Below are positions 22,167-31,299 of a stretch of 64,000 nucleotides of DNA, piece by piece. Below the pieces are notes generated by a model. That model did no database searches and had not been told where the DNA came from. It was given only the letters and a program-made list of their open reading frames with translations. Source of the stretch: Parahoeflea alexandrii. GTDB taxonomy: Bacteria; Pseudomonadota; Alphaproteobacteria; Rhizobiales; Rhizobiaceae. The DNA is taken from assembly GCF_027214025.1 (NCBI RefSeq), contig NZ_JAPWHB010000006.1, forward strand, positions 310,001 through 374,000. Reading direction: 5' to 3'. How positions within the stretch are numbered: the stretch's first letter is position 1; every line of letters starts with the position of its first letter. Position numbers and translations under genes: made by a program.

Positions 22167-22562
22167 TCAGCCAAGATAATCTGCATCTTCCACCTGCTCG
22201 AGCCACGTCACGGCAACCCCGTCCAGCGCCTCCTGGATGGCGAGATGGGTCATCGCCACCTCAGGCGATGCACCGTGCCAGTGCTTCTCGCCCGGTTCGA
22301 ACCAGACCACGTCGCCGGGCCGGATCTCCTCGATCGCACCGCCCTCGCGCTGCGCCCGCCCGAGCCCAGATGTCACGATGATCGTCTGCCCCAGCGGATG
22401 CGTGTGCCAGGCCGTGCGTGCGCCCGGCTCGAACGTCACCGCCGCGCCCTGAACCCGCCCCGGCGCCTCCGCCGCAAACAGCTTGTCGAGCCTGACGGTG
22501 CCGGTGAAGTAATCATCCGGCCCCTTGGCCGAGGGCGTCGATCCTGCACGTGTGATCTTCAT
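22167..22562 (-). CDS. Cupin-domain protein
   Basis: A 131-residue single-domain cupin. Motif 1 is [15 protein letters not shown], where the usual Glu is replaced by Gln; motif 2 is [16 protein letters not shown]. The histidines suggest a bound metal. Related small cupins are often annotated as (R)-mandelonitrile lyase-like or carboxymuconolactone-decarboxylase-linked proteins, but the substrate is unknown. It lies 28 nt after pccB on the same strand, so it is probably co-transcribed. Confidence 0.88.
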   Translation of the reverse strand: MKITRAGSTPSAKGPDDYFTGTVRLDKLFAAEAPGRVQGAAVTFEPGARTAWHTHPLGQTIIVTSGLGRAQREGGAIEEIRPGDVVWFEPGEKHWHGASPEVAMTHLAIQEALDGVAVTWLEQVEDADYLG

Positions 22563-22590
22563 GGTGTGCTCCTCCCGAGGTCGCGGCGAT

Positions 22591-24123
22591 TTACAACGGA
22601 ATGTTGTCGTGCTTGCGCAGCGGCTGCGTTACCTTCTTGGTCTTCAGCATCTCGAAGGCACGGACCACCCGGCGGCGCGTCGAGTGCGGCATGATCACCT
22701 CGTCGATGAAGCCGCGCTGGGCGGCGACGAACGGGTTGGCGAAGCGGTCTTCGTAATCTTTGGTGCGGCTGGCGATCTTGTCCGGGTCGCCAAGCTCGGA
22801 GCGGTAGAGGATCTCGGTCGCGCCCTTTGCGCCCATCACCGCGATCTGCGCCGTCGGCCAGGCGTAGTTGATGTCGGCGCGGATGTGCTTGGACGCCATC
22901 ACGTCGTAGGCGCCGCCATAGGCCTTGCGGGTGATCACGGTGACCTTCGGCACGGTGGCCTCGGCATAGGCGAACAAGAGCTTGGCGCCGTGCTTGATGA
23001 TGCCGTTGTATTCCTGGCTCACACCCGGCAGGAAGCCCGGCACGTCGACCAGCGTCAGGATCGGGATGTTGAAGGCGTCGCAGAAGCGCACGAAGCGCGC
23101 GGCCTTCTTCGACGAATCGATGTCGAGGCAGCCGGCCAGCACCATCGGCTGGTTGGCGACGACGCCGACGGTCGAGCCGTTGAGCCGGATGAAGCCGCAG
23201 AGAATGTTCTTGGCGTGGTTTGCCTGGATCTCGAAGAAATCGCCCTCGTCGCCGACCCGGGCAATCACCTCGCGCATGTCGTAGGGCTTGTTCGGATTGT
23301 CCGGGATCAGCGTGTCGAGCGCATTCTCGATCCGGTCGGGCGCGTCCGCGGTGGGCAGCACCGGCGGGGCTTCGCGGCTCGACAGCGGCAGGAAATCGAA
23401 CATCCTGCGGATCTCGATCAGCGCCTCGACGTCGTTGTCGTAGGCTCCGTCCGCGACCGAAGACTTTTTGGTGTGGGTCGAGGCGCCGCCGAGTTCTTCC
23501 GCTGTGACGATCTCGTTGGTCACGGTCTTGACCACGTCCGGGCCGGTCACGAACATGTAGCTCGTGTCCTTGACCATGAAGATGAAGTCGGTCATCGCCG
23601 GCGAGTAGACGGCGCCACCGGCGCAGGGGCCCATGATCACCGAGATCTGCGGGATCACGCCCGAGGCCTGCACGTTGCGCCAGAAAACTTCCGCATAGCC
23701 GCCAAGCGAGGCCACGCCCTCCTGGATGCGCGCGCCGCCGGAATCATTGAGCCCGATCAGCGGCGCGCCGTTCTGGACGGCAAGATCCATCACCTTGCAG
23801 ATCTTCTCGGCATGGGTCTCCGACAGCGAGCCGCCGAACACGGTGAAGTCCTGGCTGAAGACATAGACCGGGCGGCCGTTGATGGTGCCCCAGCCGGTGA
23901 TCACGCCATCGCCCGGAAACACCTGGGCCTCCATGCCGAAATCGGTGCAGCGATGGGTTTTGTACATGTCGTATTCCTCGAACGATCCCTCGTCGAGAAG
24001 CACGTCCAGCCGTTCGCGCGCGGTCAGCTTGCCCTTGGCGTGCTGCGCGTCGATGCGCTTCTGGCCACCGCCAAGGCGGGCCTGTTCGCGCCGGTGTTCA
24101 ACTTCTTCTATTATCTCCCGCAT
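22591..24123 (-). CDS. pccB: Propionyl-CoA carboxylase beta subunit (carboxyltransferase)
   Basis: A 510-residue carboxyltransferase with two crotonase-like halves. Visible motifs are [20 protein letters not shown], the acyl-CoA oxyanion region [19 protein letters not shown] and the carboxybiotin side [19 protein letters not shown] with [20 protein letters not shown]. The ATG at 24123 overlaps the bioY stop; the frame is open further upstream inside bioY but this is not coding. With PccA it makes (S)-methylmalonyl-CoA from propionyl-CoA. It ends RKHDNIPL, a normal terminus. Confidence 0.97.
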   Translation of the reverse strand: MREIIEEVEHRREQARLGGGQKRIDAQHAKGKLTARERLDVLLDEGSFEEYDMYKTHRCTDFGMEAQVFPGDGVITGWGTINGRPVYVFSQDFTVFGGSLSETHAEKICKVMDLAVQNGAPLIGLNDSGGARIQEGVASLGGYAEVFWRNVQASGVIPQISVIMGPCAGGAVYSPAMTDFIFMVKDTSYMFVTGPDVVKTVTNEIVTAEELGGASTHTKKSSVADGAYDNDVEALIEIRRMFDFLPLSSREAPPVLPTADAPDRIENALDTLIPDNPNKPYDMREVIARVGDEGDFFEIQANHAKNILCGFIRLNGSTVGVVANQPMVLAGCLDIDSSKKAARFVRFCDAFNIPILTLVDVPGFLPGVSQEYNGIIKHGAKLLFAYAEATVPKVTVITRKAYGGAYDVMASKHIRADINYAWPTAQIAVMGAKGATEILYRSELGDPDKIASRTKDYEDRFANPFVAAQRGFIDEVIMPHSTRRRVVRAFEMLKTKKVTQPLRKHDNIPL

Positions 24124-24785
24124 CACAGGCCTCCCTTTTTGGCAATCATCGCCCATGTTGCCGGAAATACAATCGCTGCCAAGGCTGCTTTGGTTGCATC
24201 CCCCAGGATGAACGGCGTCAGCCCCCAGGCAAGGATCGGCTGGTCCCATCCGAACAGCGCCCCGAGCCACAGCAATCCAGGCACATAAATGATGGCGCTG
24301 GCAATCAGCGCCGCGAGGAACGCGGTCAGCGGCGAGCGGTCCATGCCGCGCTCCGCCAGCGTGCCGGCGGCAAACGCGGCCAGCAGGTAGCCGAACAGAT
24401 AGCCGCCGGTCGGTCCCATCATGTAGGCAAGCCCGATGCCCTTTTCCGGCGTTCCGGCAAACACCGGCAGGCCGAGCGCGCCCTGGACCAGATACAGCGC
24501 CACCGCAGCAGAACCGAGCCGCGACCCCAGCGCCAGCCCCAGGCCGATGACGACGAAGGTCGTCATGGTCAGCGGCACCGGGTAGAAGGGGATGGAGATC
24601 TTCGCCGACAGCGTCAGCAGAACGGAGCCGGCAATGGCCACAAGGCTTGCGATGGCCAGCTTTTCGGGCCGGGTGGCGGTCAGGGTGGCAAAAAGGGTCA
24701 AGGCGGACACTCCGTGAAACCGGGAATTGATTGGACGGTGGTAGCGCGAATGAACGTCCTGCGACAGGGTTGAAAAGGTAAGCAT
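24123..24785 (-). CDS. bioY: Biotin transporter BioY (S component)
   Basis: A BioY-type membrane protein of about 195-220 residues with six hydrophobic helices. It shows [49 protein letters not shown] and [10 protein letters not shown]. The start is uncertain: ATG 24785 lacks a good ribosome site and GTG 24710 would give the more usual N-terminus. It supplies biotin, and it is the first gene of the run that encodes biotin-dependent PccB and PccA. Its promoter must share the 50-nt gap with pccR and the PccR-like sites. Confidence 0.92.
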   Translation of the reverse strand: MLTFSTLSQDVHSRYHRPINSRFHGVSALTLFATLTATRPEKLAIASLVAIAGSVLLTLSAKISIPFYPVPLTMTTFVVIGLGLALGSRLGSAAVALYLVQGALGLPVFAGTPEKGIGLAYMMGPTGGYLFGYLLAAFAAGTLAERGMDRSPLTAFLAALIASAIIYVPGLLWLGALFGWDQPILAWGLTPFILGDATKAALAAIVFPATWAMIAKKGGL

Positions 24786-24800
24786 GTTGCACTAGCAATG

Positions 24801-24830
24801 TTTGCAACTGCAATTTTGCAAAGTTGCGAA
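24801..24830. promoter_or_regulatory. PccR-type operator repeats in the bioY/pccR divergent gap
   Basis: TTTGCAAC (24801-24808), TTTGCAAA (24815-24822) and the abutting GTTGCGAA (24823-24830) sit directly before the regulator start. The known PccR site of Rhodobacter is a TTTGCAAA-type inverted repeat with a short spacer. The match is good by eye, though spacing differs. Binding here would control both pccR and the bioY-pccB direction. Confidence 0.75.
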
Positions 24831-24835
24831 TATCC

Positions 24836-26278
24836 ATGCGCGCACGCAAGCTCTTCATCGGCGGCAAGATCCGCGCCATTCGCGGCGAACACGGCCTGAC
24901 CCAGGCCGGCTTTGCCCAGAAGCTTGGCATCTCGACCAGCTATCTAAATCAGATCGAGAACAACCAGCGCCATGTCAGCGCCTCGGTGCTGCTGGCCTTG
25001 GCCGAAGCCTTCTCCGTCGATATCACCACGCTGTCGGACCAGGACAGCGACAGGCTGCTTGCCGATGTTTCCGAGGCGCTCGCCGATCCGGTGTCGGGCG
25101 GGGCGCAGCCGTCGCTGACCGATGTCAAGCTGGTGGTGCAGAACGCCCCGTCCTTTGCCCGCGCCTTCCTGTCGCTGCATCAGGCCATGCGCCGATCTGG
25201 CGACCAGCTCGCCGAACTCGACGAGACGCTGGAACGCTCCGGCGCCCTGAGCGAGCCGACGCCTTACGAAGAGGTCCGCGACTTCTTCCATTACGTCGAC
25301 AACTACATCCACGAACTCGACCTCGCCGGTGAGGCGCTGAGCCGGGAGCTGGCGAAAAGCCGCGGCGTCAGTCTCAAGGCGCTGGCCGATCACATCGAGC
25401 GCCGCCACCGGGTGCGCGTGGTGATCGGCGCCGGCGGTGAACCGGGGGCAGGGCAGGGCGATGCCGGTGGCGGCGGTCTGCGCCGTTTCGATCCGGTCAG
25501 CCGCGTGCTCTGGCTCAATCGGCGCACGCCGGTCTCGACGCAAGCCTTCCAGATTGCCTGCCAGATCGCGCTGATCGAGCATGACGCGGTGATGACCCGG
25601 ATCATCGACGAGGCCCGCTTCCGTTCCGCCGACGCCGCCGGCATCTGCCGCATCGGCCTTGCCAATTACTTTGCCGGCGCCGCCATTCTGCCCTATGGCG
25701 CCTTCAGCGCCGCGGCGCGCGAACTGCGCCACGACCTGGTGCTGCTGGCGGATCGGTTTTCGACCAGCCTCGAACAGGTGGCGCACCGCCTCTCCACCCT
25801 GCAGCGGCCGGGGCAGAAGGGCGTACCGTTCTTCTTCGCCCGGGTCGACAAGGCCGGCAACATCACCAAGCGTCATTCCGCCACCAAGCTGCAATTTGCC
25901 CGCTTCGGTTCGGCCTGCCCGTTGTGGAACGCGCACTCGGCCTTCGAGACACCGAACCGCATCATAAGGCAACTGGCCGAGACGCCCGATGGTGTGCGCT
26001 ATCTCTGTTTGGCCACCGCGGTCTCCAAGCCATCCGGCGGCTGGCGGGATCCGGTGCAGTCCTACGCGCTGGCGCTCGGTTGCGAGGTGGCGCATGCGGG
26101 CGAGCTGGTCTATGCCGATGATCTGGATATCGCCCGCGCCGAGGCCTTCGAGCCGATCGGCGTCTCCTGCCGGATCTGCGAGCGCCGCAATTGCCATCAG
26201 CGCGCAGTCCCGCCGCTCAAGCGCCGCCTGGTGGTCGATCCCAACACCCGCAAAACAGTGCCCTACGGATTGGAATGA
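24836..26278 (+). CDS. pccR: Short-chain acyl-CoA-responsive regulator (ScfR/PccR type)
   Basis: A 480-residue protein with an N-terminal XRE helix-turn-helix ([35 protein letters not shown]). A middle part follows with the IrrE-like and DUF2083 regions ([36 protein letters not shown]-type). The C-terminus is rich in Cys ([16 protein letters not shown]). This is the layout of ScfR regulators such as PccR, which sense short-chain acyl-CoA and control propionyl-CoA assimilation. It is divergent from bioY-pccB, with operator-like repeats at its own start. ATG 24836 is preferred over 24824, because the operator overlaps the earlier one. Confidence 0.92.
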   Translation: MRARKLFIGGKIRAIRGEHGLTQAGFAQKLGISTSYLNQIENNQRHVSASVLLALAEAFSVDITTLSDQDSDRLLADVSEALADPVSGGAQPSLTDVKLVVQNAPSFARAFLSLHQAMRRSGDQLAELDETLERSGALSEPTPYEEVRDFFHYVDNYIHELDLAGEALSRELAKSRGVSLKALADHIERRHRVRVVIGAGGEPGAGQGDAGGGGLRRFDPVSRVLWLNRRTPVSTQAFQIACQIALIEHDAVMTRIIDEARFRSADAAGICRIGLANYFAGAAILPYGAFSAAARELRHDLVLLADRFSTSLEQVAHRLSTLQRPGQKGVPFFFARVDKAGNITKRHSATKLQFARFGSACPLWNAHSAFETPNRIIRQLAETPDGVRYLCLATAVSKPSGGWRDPVQSYALALGCEVAHAGELVYADDLDIARAEAFEPIGVSCRICERRNCHQRAVPPLKRRLVVDPNTRKTVPYGLE

Positions 26279-26379
26279 TCGCCGGCAAGGCTTGCGGCAT
26301 GTCATCCGCTCGGGCTAGGAATTCGCATCGCCCCGTTTCAGGGGGCAAGCGACCTGACTCTCAGCGAAAGGCAGACCCG

Positions 26380-26826
26380 GTGACCGGCACGATCTATGTC
26401 CTCAACGGACCGAACCTCAATCTTCTGGGCAAGCGCCAGCCGGAAATCTACGGCCACGAGACATTGGCCGATGTCGAGACCGCCTGCCTGAGCCAGGCCG
26501 AAAGCTACGGACTCGGCGTCCGGTTTCTGCAATCCAACGCCGAGCACCAGCTGATCGACTGGATCCACGAGGCCCGCGAAGACGGCGCAGCCATCGTCAT
26601 CAATCCCGGCGCCTTCACCCACACCTCCATCGCGATCCTCGATGCGCTCAACACGTTTGAAGGCCCGGTGATGGAAGTCCACATTTCCAATGTGCACAAG
26701 CGCGAGGAATTCCGCCGCCATTCCTATGTGTCGCTGCGCGCCGACGGCGTCATCGCCGGCTGCGGCACGCAAGGCTATCTGCTGGCGATCGACCGGGTTG
26801 CCCGTCTGGTGGCCGCCACAAACTGA
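26380..26826 (+). CDS. aroQ: 3-dehydroquinate dehydratase, type II
   Basis: A 148-residue type II dehydroquinase starting with GTG 26380, which places [19 protein letters not shown] at the N-terminus. Catalytic tyrosine (IYG), Arg and His regions are visible ([49 protein letters not shown]). It catalyses step three of the shikimate pathway and forms a dodecamer in the family. It has no shikimate gene beside it. The 101-nt gap after pccR gives room for a promoter. Confidence 0.95.
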   Translation: MTGTIYVLNGPNLNLLGKRQPEIYGHETLADVETACLSQAESYGLGVRFLQSNAEHQLIDWIHEAREDGAAIVINPGAFTHTSIAILDALNTFEGPVMEVHISNVHKREEFRRHSYVSLRADGVIAGCGTQGYLLAIDRVARLVAATN

Positions 26827-26900
26827 GCGGCCGGCTGAGCGATCTGCCCTTCACGCTGGGTTGAAGTGGTTTTCCGCCTTCATATTCACGGAGCGTCAAA

Positions 26901-28046
26901 GTGCCTGTTTCGATGATTTCCGCCGCATTGGTCGCAGCCCTTGTCGGCTACGGCTCGACCATCGCGCTGGTGCTTGCGGCCGCTGCCGCCGTCGGCGCCG
27001 ATGCCGGGCAGACCGCATCCTGGGTGGCGGCGATCTGCTTTTCCAAGGCCATCGGATCGGCATTGCTGAGTTCCTGGAAGAAGGTACCGGTGGTGCTCGC
27101 CTGGTCGACGCCGGGCGCGGCCCTGATCGCCGCCTCCACCGGGGTCGATATCCACCAGGCCGTCGGTGCGTTCATCTTCGCCGGCCTGCTGATCGCCCTG
27201 ACCGCCGCCATCCGCCCGCTCAACCGTGCCGTCAACGCCATTCCCACAGGTGTCGCCTCGGGCATGCTCGCCGGTGTGCTGCTGCCTTTCTCGATGGCCG
27301 TCGCCCTGCATGCGGCCAATGAGGCAGTTCTGGTGCTGCCGTTGATTGCGGTCTTTCTGATCGTGCGGATGGTCCATCCGCTGATGGCGGTTCTGGCGGC
27401 GCTGATCGCCGGGCTGCTCATCGCCTTCACCATTGCCGGAGCGCCGCTTCCCTCCATGGATGTCGACTGGACATCGCTGAGCTTTGTCCGTCCGGAGTTC
27501 GATCCTGCAGTGCTTCTCGGCCTCGGAGTGCCGCTCTATCTTGTCACCATGGCCTCGCAGAACCTGCCCGGTTTTGCCGTGCTGCGCGCCAACGGCTACG
27601 AGCCGCCGGTCACCGAAGCGCTCGGCGTGACCGGCATTCTCTCCGCCTTCTTCGCGCTGTTTGGCGCCCACACCATCAACATGGCGGCGATCACTGCTGC
27701 CATCTGCCTCGGCGACGATGTCCATCCCGACCGAAACCAGCGCTGGAAGGTGGGGCTGGTCTATGCGCTGGTCTGGATCACGCTCGGCCTGTCCGGTCCG
27801 GTCATCGTGCCGGCCATCCTGGCGATGCCGCCCGAAATCATTGCCGTGGTTGCCGGTCTCGCCCTGGTCCCGCCGCTGATCGGCGCGCTGGTCTCCGCCT
27901 TCGAACTGCCGGCGACCCGTTTCGCAGCCGCCGCGACGTTCGCGGTCACGGCCTCCGGTGTTGCAGCCTTTGGGATCGGCGCGGCCTTCTGGGGTCTGCT
28001 CGCAGGCCTCATCGTCCATCTCATGGATCACCTCAAGCCACGCTGA
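26901..28046 (+). CDS. benE: Benzoate/H+ symporter family protein BenE
   Basis: A 381-residue membrane protein with about 12 hydrophobic helices. BenE family features are FICFSKAIGSALLSSWKKVPV-like (WVAAICFSKAIGSALLSSW), WSTPGAALIAAS, the FGAHTINMAAITAAICLGDDVHPD segment and TMASQNLPGFAVLRANGY. Many BenE proteins import benzoate, but no aromatic degradation gene lies nearby, so the substrate here is open. It starts 74 nt after aroQ and may be read from the same promoter. Confidence 0.93.
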   Translation: MPVSMISAALVAALVGYGSTIALVLAAAAAVGADAGQTASWVAAICFSKAIGSALLSSWKKVPVVLAWSTPGAALIAASTGVDIHQAVGAFIFAGLLIALTAAIRPLNRAVNAIPTGVASGMLAGVLLPFSMAVALHAANEAVLVLPLIAVFLIVRMVHPLMAVLAALIAGLLIAFTIAGAPLPSMDVDWTSLSFVRPEFDPAVLLGLGVPLYLVTMASQNLPGFAVLRANGYEPPVTEALGVTGILSAFFALFGAHTINMAAITAAICLGDDVHPDRNQRWKVGLVYALVWITLGLSGPVIVPAILAMPPEIIAVVAGLALVPPLIGALVSAFELPATRFAAAATFAVTASGVAAFGIGAAFWGLLAGLIVHLMDHLKPR

Positions 28047-28088
28047 TTGTTTGGGCGGCACGAGTGGCAACAAATATATTTGATGCGG

Positions 28089-28104
28089 TTTGACGCGAGT
28101 CAAA
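28089..28104. promoter_or_regulatory. FNR/FixK-type box upstream of ppk2
   Basis: TTTGAC and GTCAAA form a perfect inverted repeat around GCGA. It fits the TTGA-N6-TCAA pattern of CRP/FNR-superfamily sites, FixK/FnrN boxes in rhizobia. It lies 55 nt before the ppk2 start in an AT-rich stretch. No such regulator gene is in the window. Confidence 0.6.
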
Positions 28105-28158
28105 GCCCCCGGAGCGATTTGGAGTCATATTTATTTCTTCAATCGAAGAGGGGTCGGA

Positions 28159-29205
28159 ATGACGGACGTCAAGAGCGAACTGAACACAAAACCCAATGGC
28201 GCGGACGCAGCTCCCGAGGTTGCCGAGCAAAAGCCTGTTGACGGCACCGGCGCCGATGTCGTGATGGTTGATGGCGCGATGGCTGAGGGCGAAGCCGCCG
28301 CCGCTGCAAAACCGCGACTGAACACGGCGGCAATCCGCAAGGACGATGCTGCCATCGCGCAATTGTTCGAGCAGGGTGTCTATCCCTACAAGACCAGGAT
28401 GCGCCGTGTGGCCTACGAACAGGAAAAGGCCAAACTTCAGGTCGAACTGCTCAAGGCCCAGCGCTGGATCGAGGAAACCGGGCAGAAGGTGGTGATGCTG
28501 TTCGAAGGCCGTGACGCCGCCGGCAAGGGCGGCACCATCAAGCGGTTCACGGAGCATCTCAACCCGCGCACGGCTCGTGTGGTTGCCCTCAACAAGCCCA
28601 CCGATCGCGAGCGCTCGCAATGGTACTTCCAGCGCTATATCGAGCACCTGCCGGCGGCCGGGGAAATGGTGTTGTTCGACCGCTCCTGGTACAATCGCGC
28701 CGGCGTCGAGCGGGTCATGGGTTTCTGTACGCCCACCGAATATCTCGAATTCATGCGCGAGGCGCCCGAGATCGAGCGCATGCTGACCCGCTCCGGCATC
28801 CTGCTGTTCAAGTACTGGTTCTCGGTCACGCAAGGCGAACAGCTCAGGCGCTTCGGCGAGCGCGAGAAGGACCCGCTCAAGCAGTGGAAACTGTCTCCCA
28901 TCGACAAGGCCTCGCTCGACAAGTGGGACGACTATACCGAGGCCAAGGAGGCGATGTTCTTCTACACCGACACCGCCGACGCGCCCTGGACCATCGTCAA
29001 GTCCGATTGCAAGAAGCGCGCCCGGCTCAACTGCATGAAGCACTTCCTATCGAGCCTTCCCTATCCGAACAAGGATCATCTGGTCGTGCATCATCCCGAC
29101 CGGCTGATCGTCGGATCGAGCAGCCATGTCATCGGCACCGATGATCACATTCTGGGCAAGACCCTGCACCCGGATGTCCGCAAGCCGAAGATGTCCGCCG
29201 TCTAA
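28159..29205 (+). CDS. ppk2: Polyphosphate kinase 2 family protein with long N-terminal extension
   Basis: A 348-residue PPK2. Walker A is GRDAAGKGG (117-125) and the Walker B/lid region is VLFDRSWYNR (171-180). PPK2 uses polyphosphate to phosphorylate nucleoside diphosphates, or works in reverse. The first ~75 residues are low-complexity, rich in Ala, Glu and Asp, and are not part of the catalytic domain. ATG 28159 is preceded by GAGGGG; an earlier in-frame start at 28090 would run through the FNR-like box. A rho-independent terminator follows, so it is a single-gene unit. Confidence 0.95.
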   Translation: MTDVKSELNTKPNGADAAPEVAEQKPVDGTGADVVMVDGAMAEGEAAAAAKPRLNTAAIRKDDAAIAQLFEQGVYPYKTRMRRVAYEQEKAKLQVELLKAQRWIEETGQKVVMLFEGRDAAGKGGTIKRFTEHLNPRTARVVALNKPTDRERSQWYFQRYIEHLPAAGEMVLFDRSWYNRAGVERVMGFCTPTEYLEFMREAPEIERMLTRSGILLFKYWFSVTQGEQLRRFGEREKDPLKQWKLSPIDKASLDKWDDYTEAKEAMFFYTDTADAPWTIVKSDCKKRARLNCMKHFLSSLPYPNKDHLVVHHPDRLIVGSSSHVIGTDDHILGKTLHPDVRKPKMSAV

Positions 29206-29235
29206 GTCGAAACATCCCCTGTTCCCGCAGCTCGG

Positions 29236-29262
29236 AAAGCGCCGCAATCGCGGCGCTTTTTT
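29236..29262 (+). terminator. Rho-independent terminator after ppk2
   Basis: AGCGCCGC pairs with GCGGCGCT around an AATC loop, followed by a T-rich tail. Confidence 0.92.
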
Positions 29263-29285
29263 GCGTGAAGATTCCGGGTCTGCAA

Positions 29286-29327
29286 ATATATATAACCTCT
29301 TGAATATGGAAAATCGCTTATATATAT
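29286..29327. promoter_or_regulatory. AT-rich inverted repeat upstream of the sulfur module
   Basis: ATATATATAA (29286-29295) and its reverse complement TTATATATAT (29318-29327) flank a 22-nt spacer in an otherwise GC-rich region, about 60-100 nt before the first YeeE-type gene. AT-rich operators are known for the ArsR-type persulfide sensors BigR and SqrR, which control similar gene sets. That the site serves such a regulator is inference; no such gene is in the window. Confidence 0.6.
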
Positions 29328-29387
29328 GTGAGTCAGGCGCAACGACGCCGCGGCTGGGAATCGGCCTGATCTAGGAGGGAAGCAACG

Positions 29388-29813
29388 ATGGAAACAGAAT
29401 TCACGCCTTGGATGTCGCTGGCCGGCGGTGTCCTGATAGGCATATCGGCGGTCTTGCTGATGATGTTCAATGGCCGCATCGCCGGAATGACCGGCATCAT
29501 GACCGGCATCATCCCGCCCTTTTCGACCGACTGGCCCTGGCGGATTGCCTTCCTTGCAGGTGCGGTGATCGGCCCGGTGGTCTTTCTGGCGGCCGGCGGA
29601 GCAATTCCCTACGCGGTTCCGGTGTCGCTGCCTTTGCTGGCGCTGGGTGGTCTGATCGTCGGTGTTGGCGTCTATTACGGCGCCGGTTGTACCTCGGGAC
29701 ACGGCGTCTGCGGCATGGCGCGGCTGTCGCCGCGATCGATCGCCGCGACGATCACCTTCATGATCTTCACCGGACTGACCGTCTATGTCGTCCGGCACAT
29801 CGCGGAGATCTGA
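29388..29813 (+). CDS. YeeE/YedE-family sulfur transporter half (PmpA-like)
   Basis: A 141-residue membrane protein with four hydrophobic segments and the YeeE/YedE motif YYGAGCTSGHGVCGMARLS, whose cysteine lines the pore in thiosulfate transporters of the family. It is preceded by GGAGGG. It is a half-size protein that should pair with the following gene, which begins 3 nt after its stop. The substrate may be thiosulfate, sulfide or persulfide. Confidence 0.9.
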   Translation: METEFTPWMSLAGGVLIGISAVLLMMFNGRIAGMTGIMTGIIPPFSTDWPWRIAFLAGAVIGPVVFLAAGGAIPYAVPVSLPLLALGGLIVGVGVYYGAGCTSGHGVCGMARLSPRSIAATITFMIFTGLTVYVVRHIAEI

Positions 29814-29816
29814 GCC

Positions 29817-30257
29817 ATGCAGAAATTCATTGTCTCCGCACTAATCGGCGCGATCTTCGGACTTGGCATCGCAATTTCCGGCATGGCCAATCCGGCAAAG
29901 GTTCTCAATTTCTTCGACGTCGCGGGCAGCTGGGATCCAAGCCTGATCTTCGTGATGGGCGGAGCCCTGATCACCACGGCGATCGGCTACCTGGTGGTCT
30001 TCGGCGCACGCAAGAAACCCGTATTCGATGCAGATTTCCATCTGCCGATCAACAAGACCATCGACGCCCGCTTGATCGGGGGCTCGGCCGTCTTCGGGAT
30101 CGGCTGGGGCATTGCCGGCTTCTGTCCCGGCGGCGCCATCCCGGCGCTCGGTTTCGGCGGCTTGCCCGTCATCGCCTTCGTCGGCGCCATGATCATCGGC
30201 ATCGTGCTGGCCCGTTCGATCGACGGCCTGCGCCACAAGCCTGCCAAGGCATTTTGA
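29817..30257 (+). CDS. YeeE/YedE-family sulfur transporter half (PmpB-like)
   Basis: A 146-residue membrane protein with four hydrophobic segments and a second YeeE/YedE cysteine motif, GWGIAGFCPGGAIPALGFGG. The N-terminus (GLGIAISGMANPAKVLNFFDV) is typical of the second half. It probably forms a complex with the preceding half. Pairs like this occur beside BigR/SqrR-controlled sulfide detoxification genes. Confidence 0.9.
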   Translation: MQKFIVSALIGAIFGLGIAISGMANPAKVLNFFDVAGSWDPSLIFVMGGALITTAIGYLVVFGARKKPVFDADFHLPINKTIDARLIGGSAVFGIGWGIAGFCPGGAIPALGFGGLPVIAFVGAMIIGIVLARSIDGLRHKPAKAF

Positions 30258-30358
30258 ACGAAAATCCGGGCCACCTGGCGTGGCCCGGGCAATCCGAAAC
30301 GATCGCCGCCGCATCGGGCGGAGTGCAAGCAGACCTTATGAAAAGAGGAGATGATACA

Positions 30359-31243
30359 ATGTCGAACTATCCGGTGGACATGTCGGTCACACCCGAGGTC
30401 AAGGCCTTTTTTGATCCCGACACCAACACCATCAGCTATGTCGTCAAGGATCCGGCCTCGAAGTCGTGCGCCGTCGTCGATTCCGTCATGGACATCGATT
30501 ACGCGGCAGGCCGCATCACCTATGGCCACGCCGACAGGATGATCGAGTACATCAGGGAAAACGGCCTCACGCTGGAATGGATCATCGAGACCCATGTTCA
30601 CGCCGACCATCTCTCCGCTGCCCCCTATATCCAAGAGAAGCTGGGCGGCAAGATCGGCATCGGCGACAAGATCATGGTCGTGCAGGACACCTTCGGCAAG
30701 ATCTTCAACGAAGGCACCGAGTTCCAGCGCGACGGTTCGCAGTTCGACGCCCTGTTCAAGGATGGCGACACCTACCGGATCGGCACGATGCAGGCCTTTG
30801 CCATGTATACGCCCGGCCACACGCCGGCCTGCATGGTGCATGTGATGGGCAACGCCGCCTTTGTCGGCGACACGCTGTTCATGCCCGATGGCGGATCGGC
30901 CCGTGCCGATTTCCCCGGTGGCGATGCCGGCACGCTCTATGACTCGATCCAGAAGGTCCTCGCGCTGCCCGACGAGATGCGCCTGTTCATGTGCCACGAT
31001 TACGGCCCGAACGGTCGCGATATCCAGTGGGAAACCACCGTCGGCGATGAGAAGGCCCACAACATCCATGTCGGTGGCGGCAAGAGCCGCGAGGAGTTCA
31101 TCAAGTTCCGCACCGAGCGCGATGCCCAACTGGCGATGCCGAGGCTGATCATCCCGTCGCTGCAGGTCAACATGCGTGCCGGCGACATCCCGACCGACAA
31201 GGACGGACGCGCAATGCTGAAGGTACCCGTCAACGCACTTTGA
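30359..31243 (+). CDS. Metallo-beta-lactamase-fold persulfide dioxygenase-like protein
   Basis: A 294-residue MBL-fold protein. The metal motif HVHADH is at residues 79-84, with CMVHVMGNAAFVGDTLF and a later FMCHDYGPNGRDIQW His. The family includes persulfide dioxygenases (ETHE1, Blh), which oxidise glutathione persulfide to sulfite and glutathione. The ATG at 30359 follows AAGAGGAG. It lies after the YeeE pair and before the SQR fusion. Unlike Blh, its rhodanese- or phosphatase-like domain is not on this protein but on the next one. Confidence 0.9.
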   Translation: MSNYPVDMSVTPEVKAFFDPDTNTISYVVKDPASKSCAVVDSVMDIDYAAGRITYGHADRMIEYIRENGLTLEWIIETHVHADHLSAAPYIQEKLGGKIGIGDKIMVVQDTFGKIFNEGTEFQRDGSQFDALFKDGDTYRIGTMQAFAMYTPGHTPACMVHVMGNAAFVGDTLFMPDGGSARADFPGGDAGTLYDSIQKVLALPDEMRLFMCHDYGPNGRDIQWETTVGDEKAHNIHVGGGKSREEFIKFRTERDAQLAMPRLIIPSLQVNMRAGDIPTDKDGRAMLKVPVNAL

Positions 31244-31299
31244 CGGGCCGCGCCGCACATGCGCGGACAGGCCGTAACCACGGATTGGATGAGACAGCA

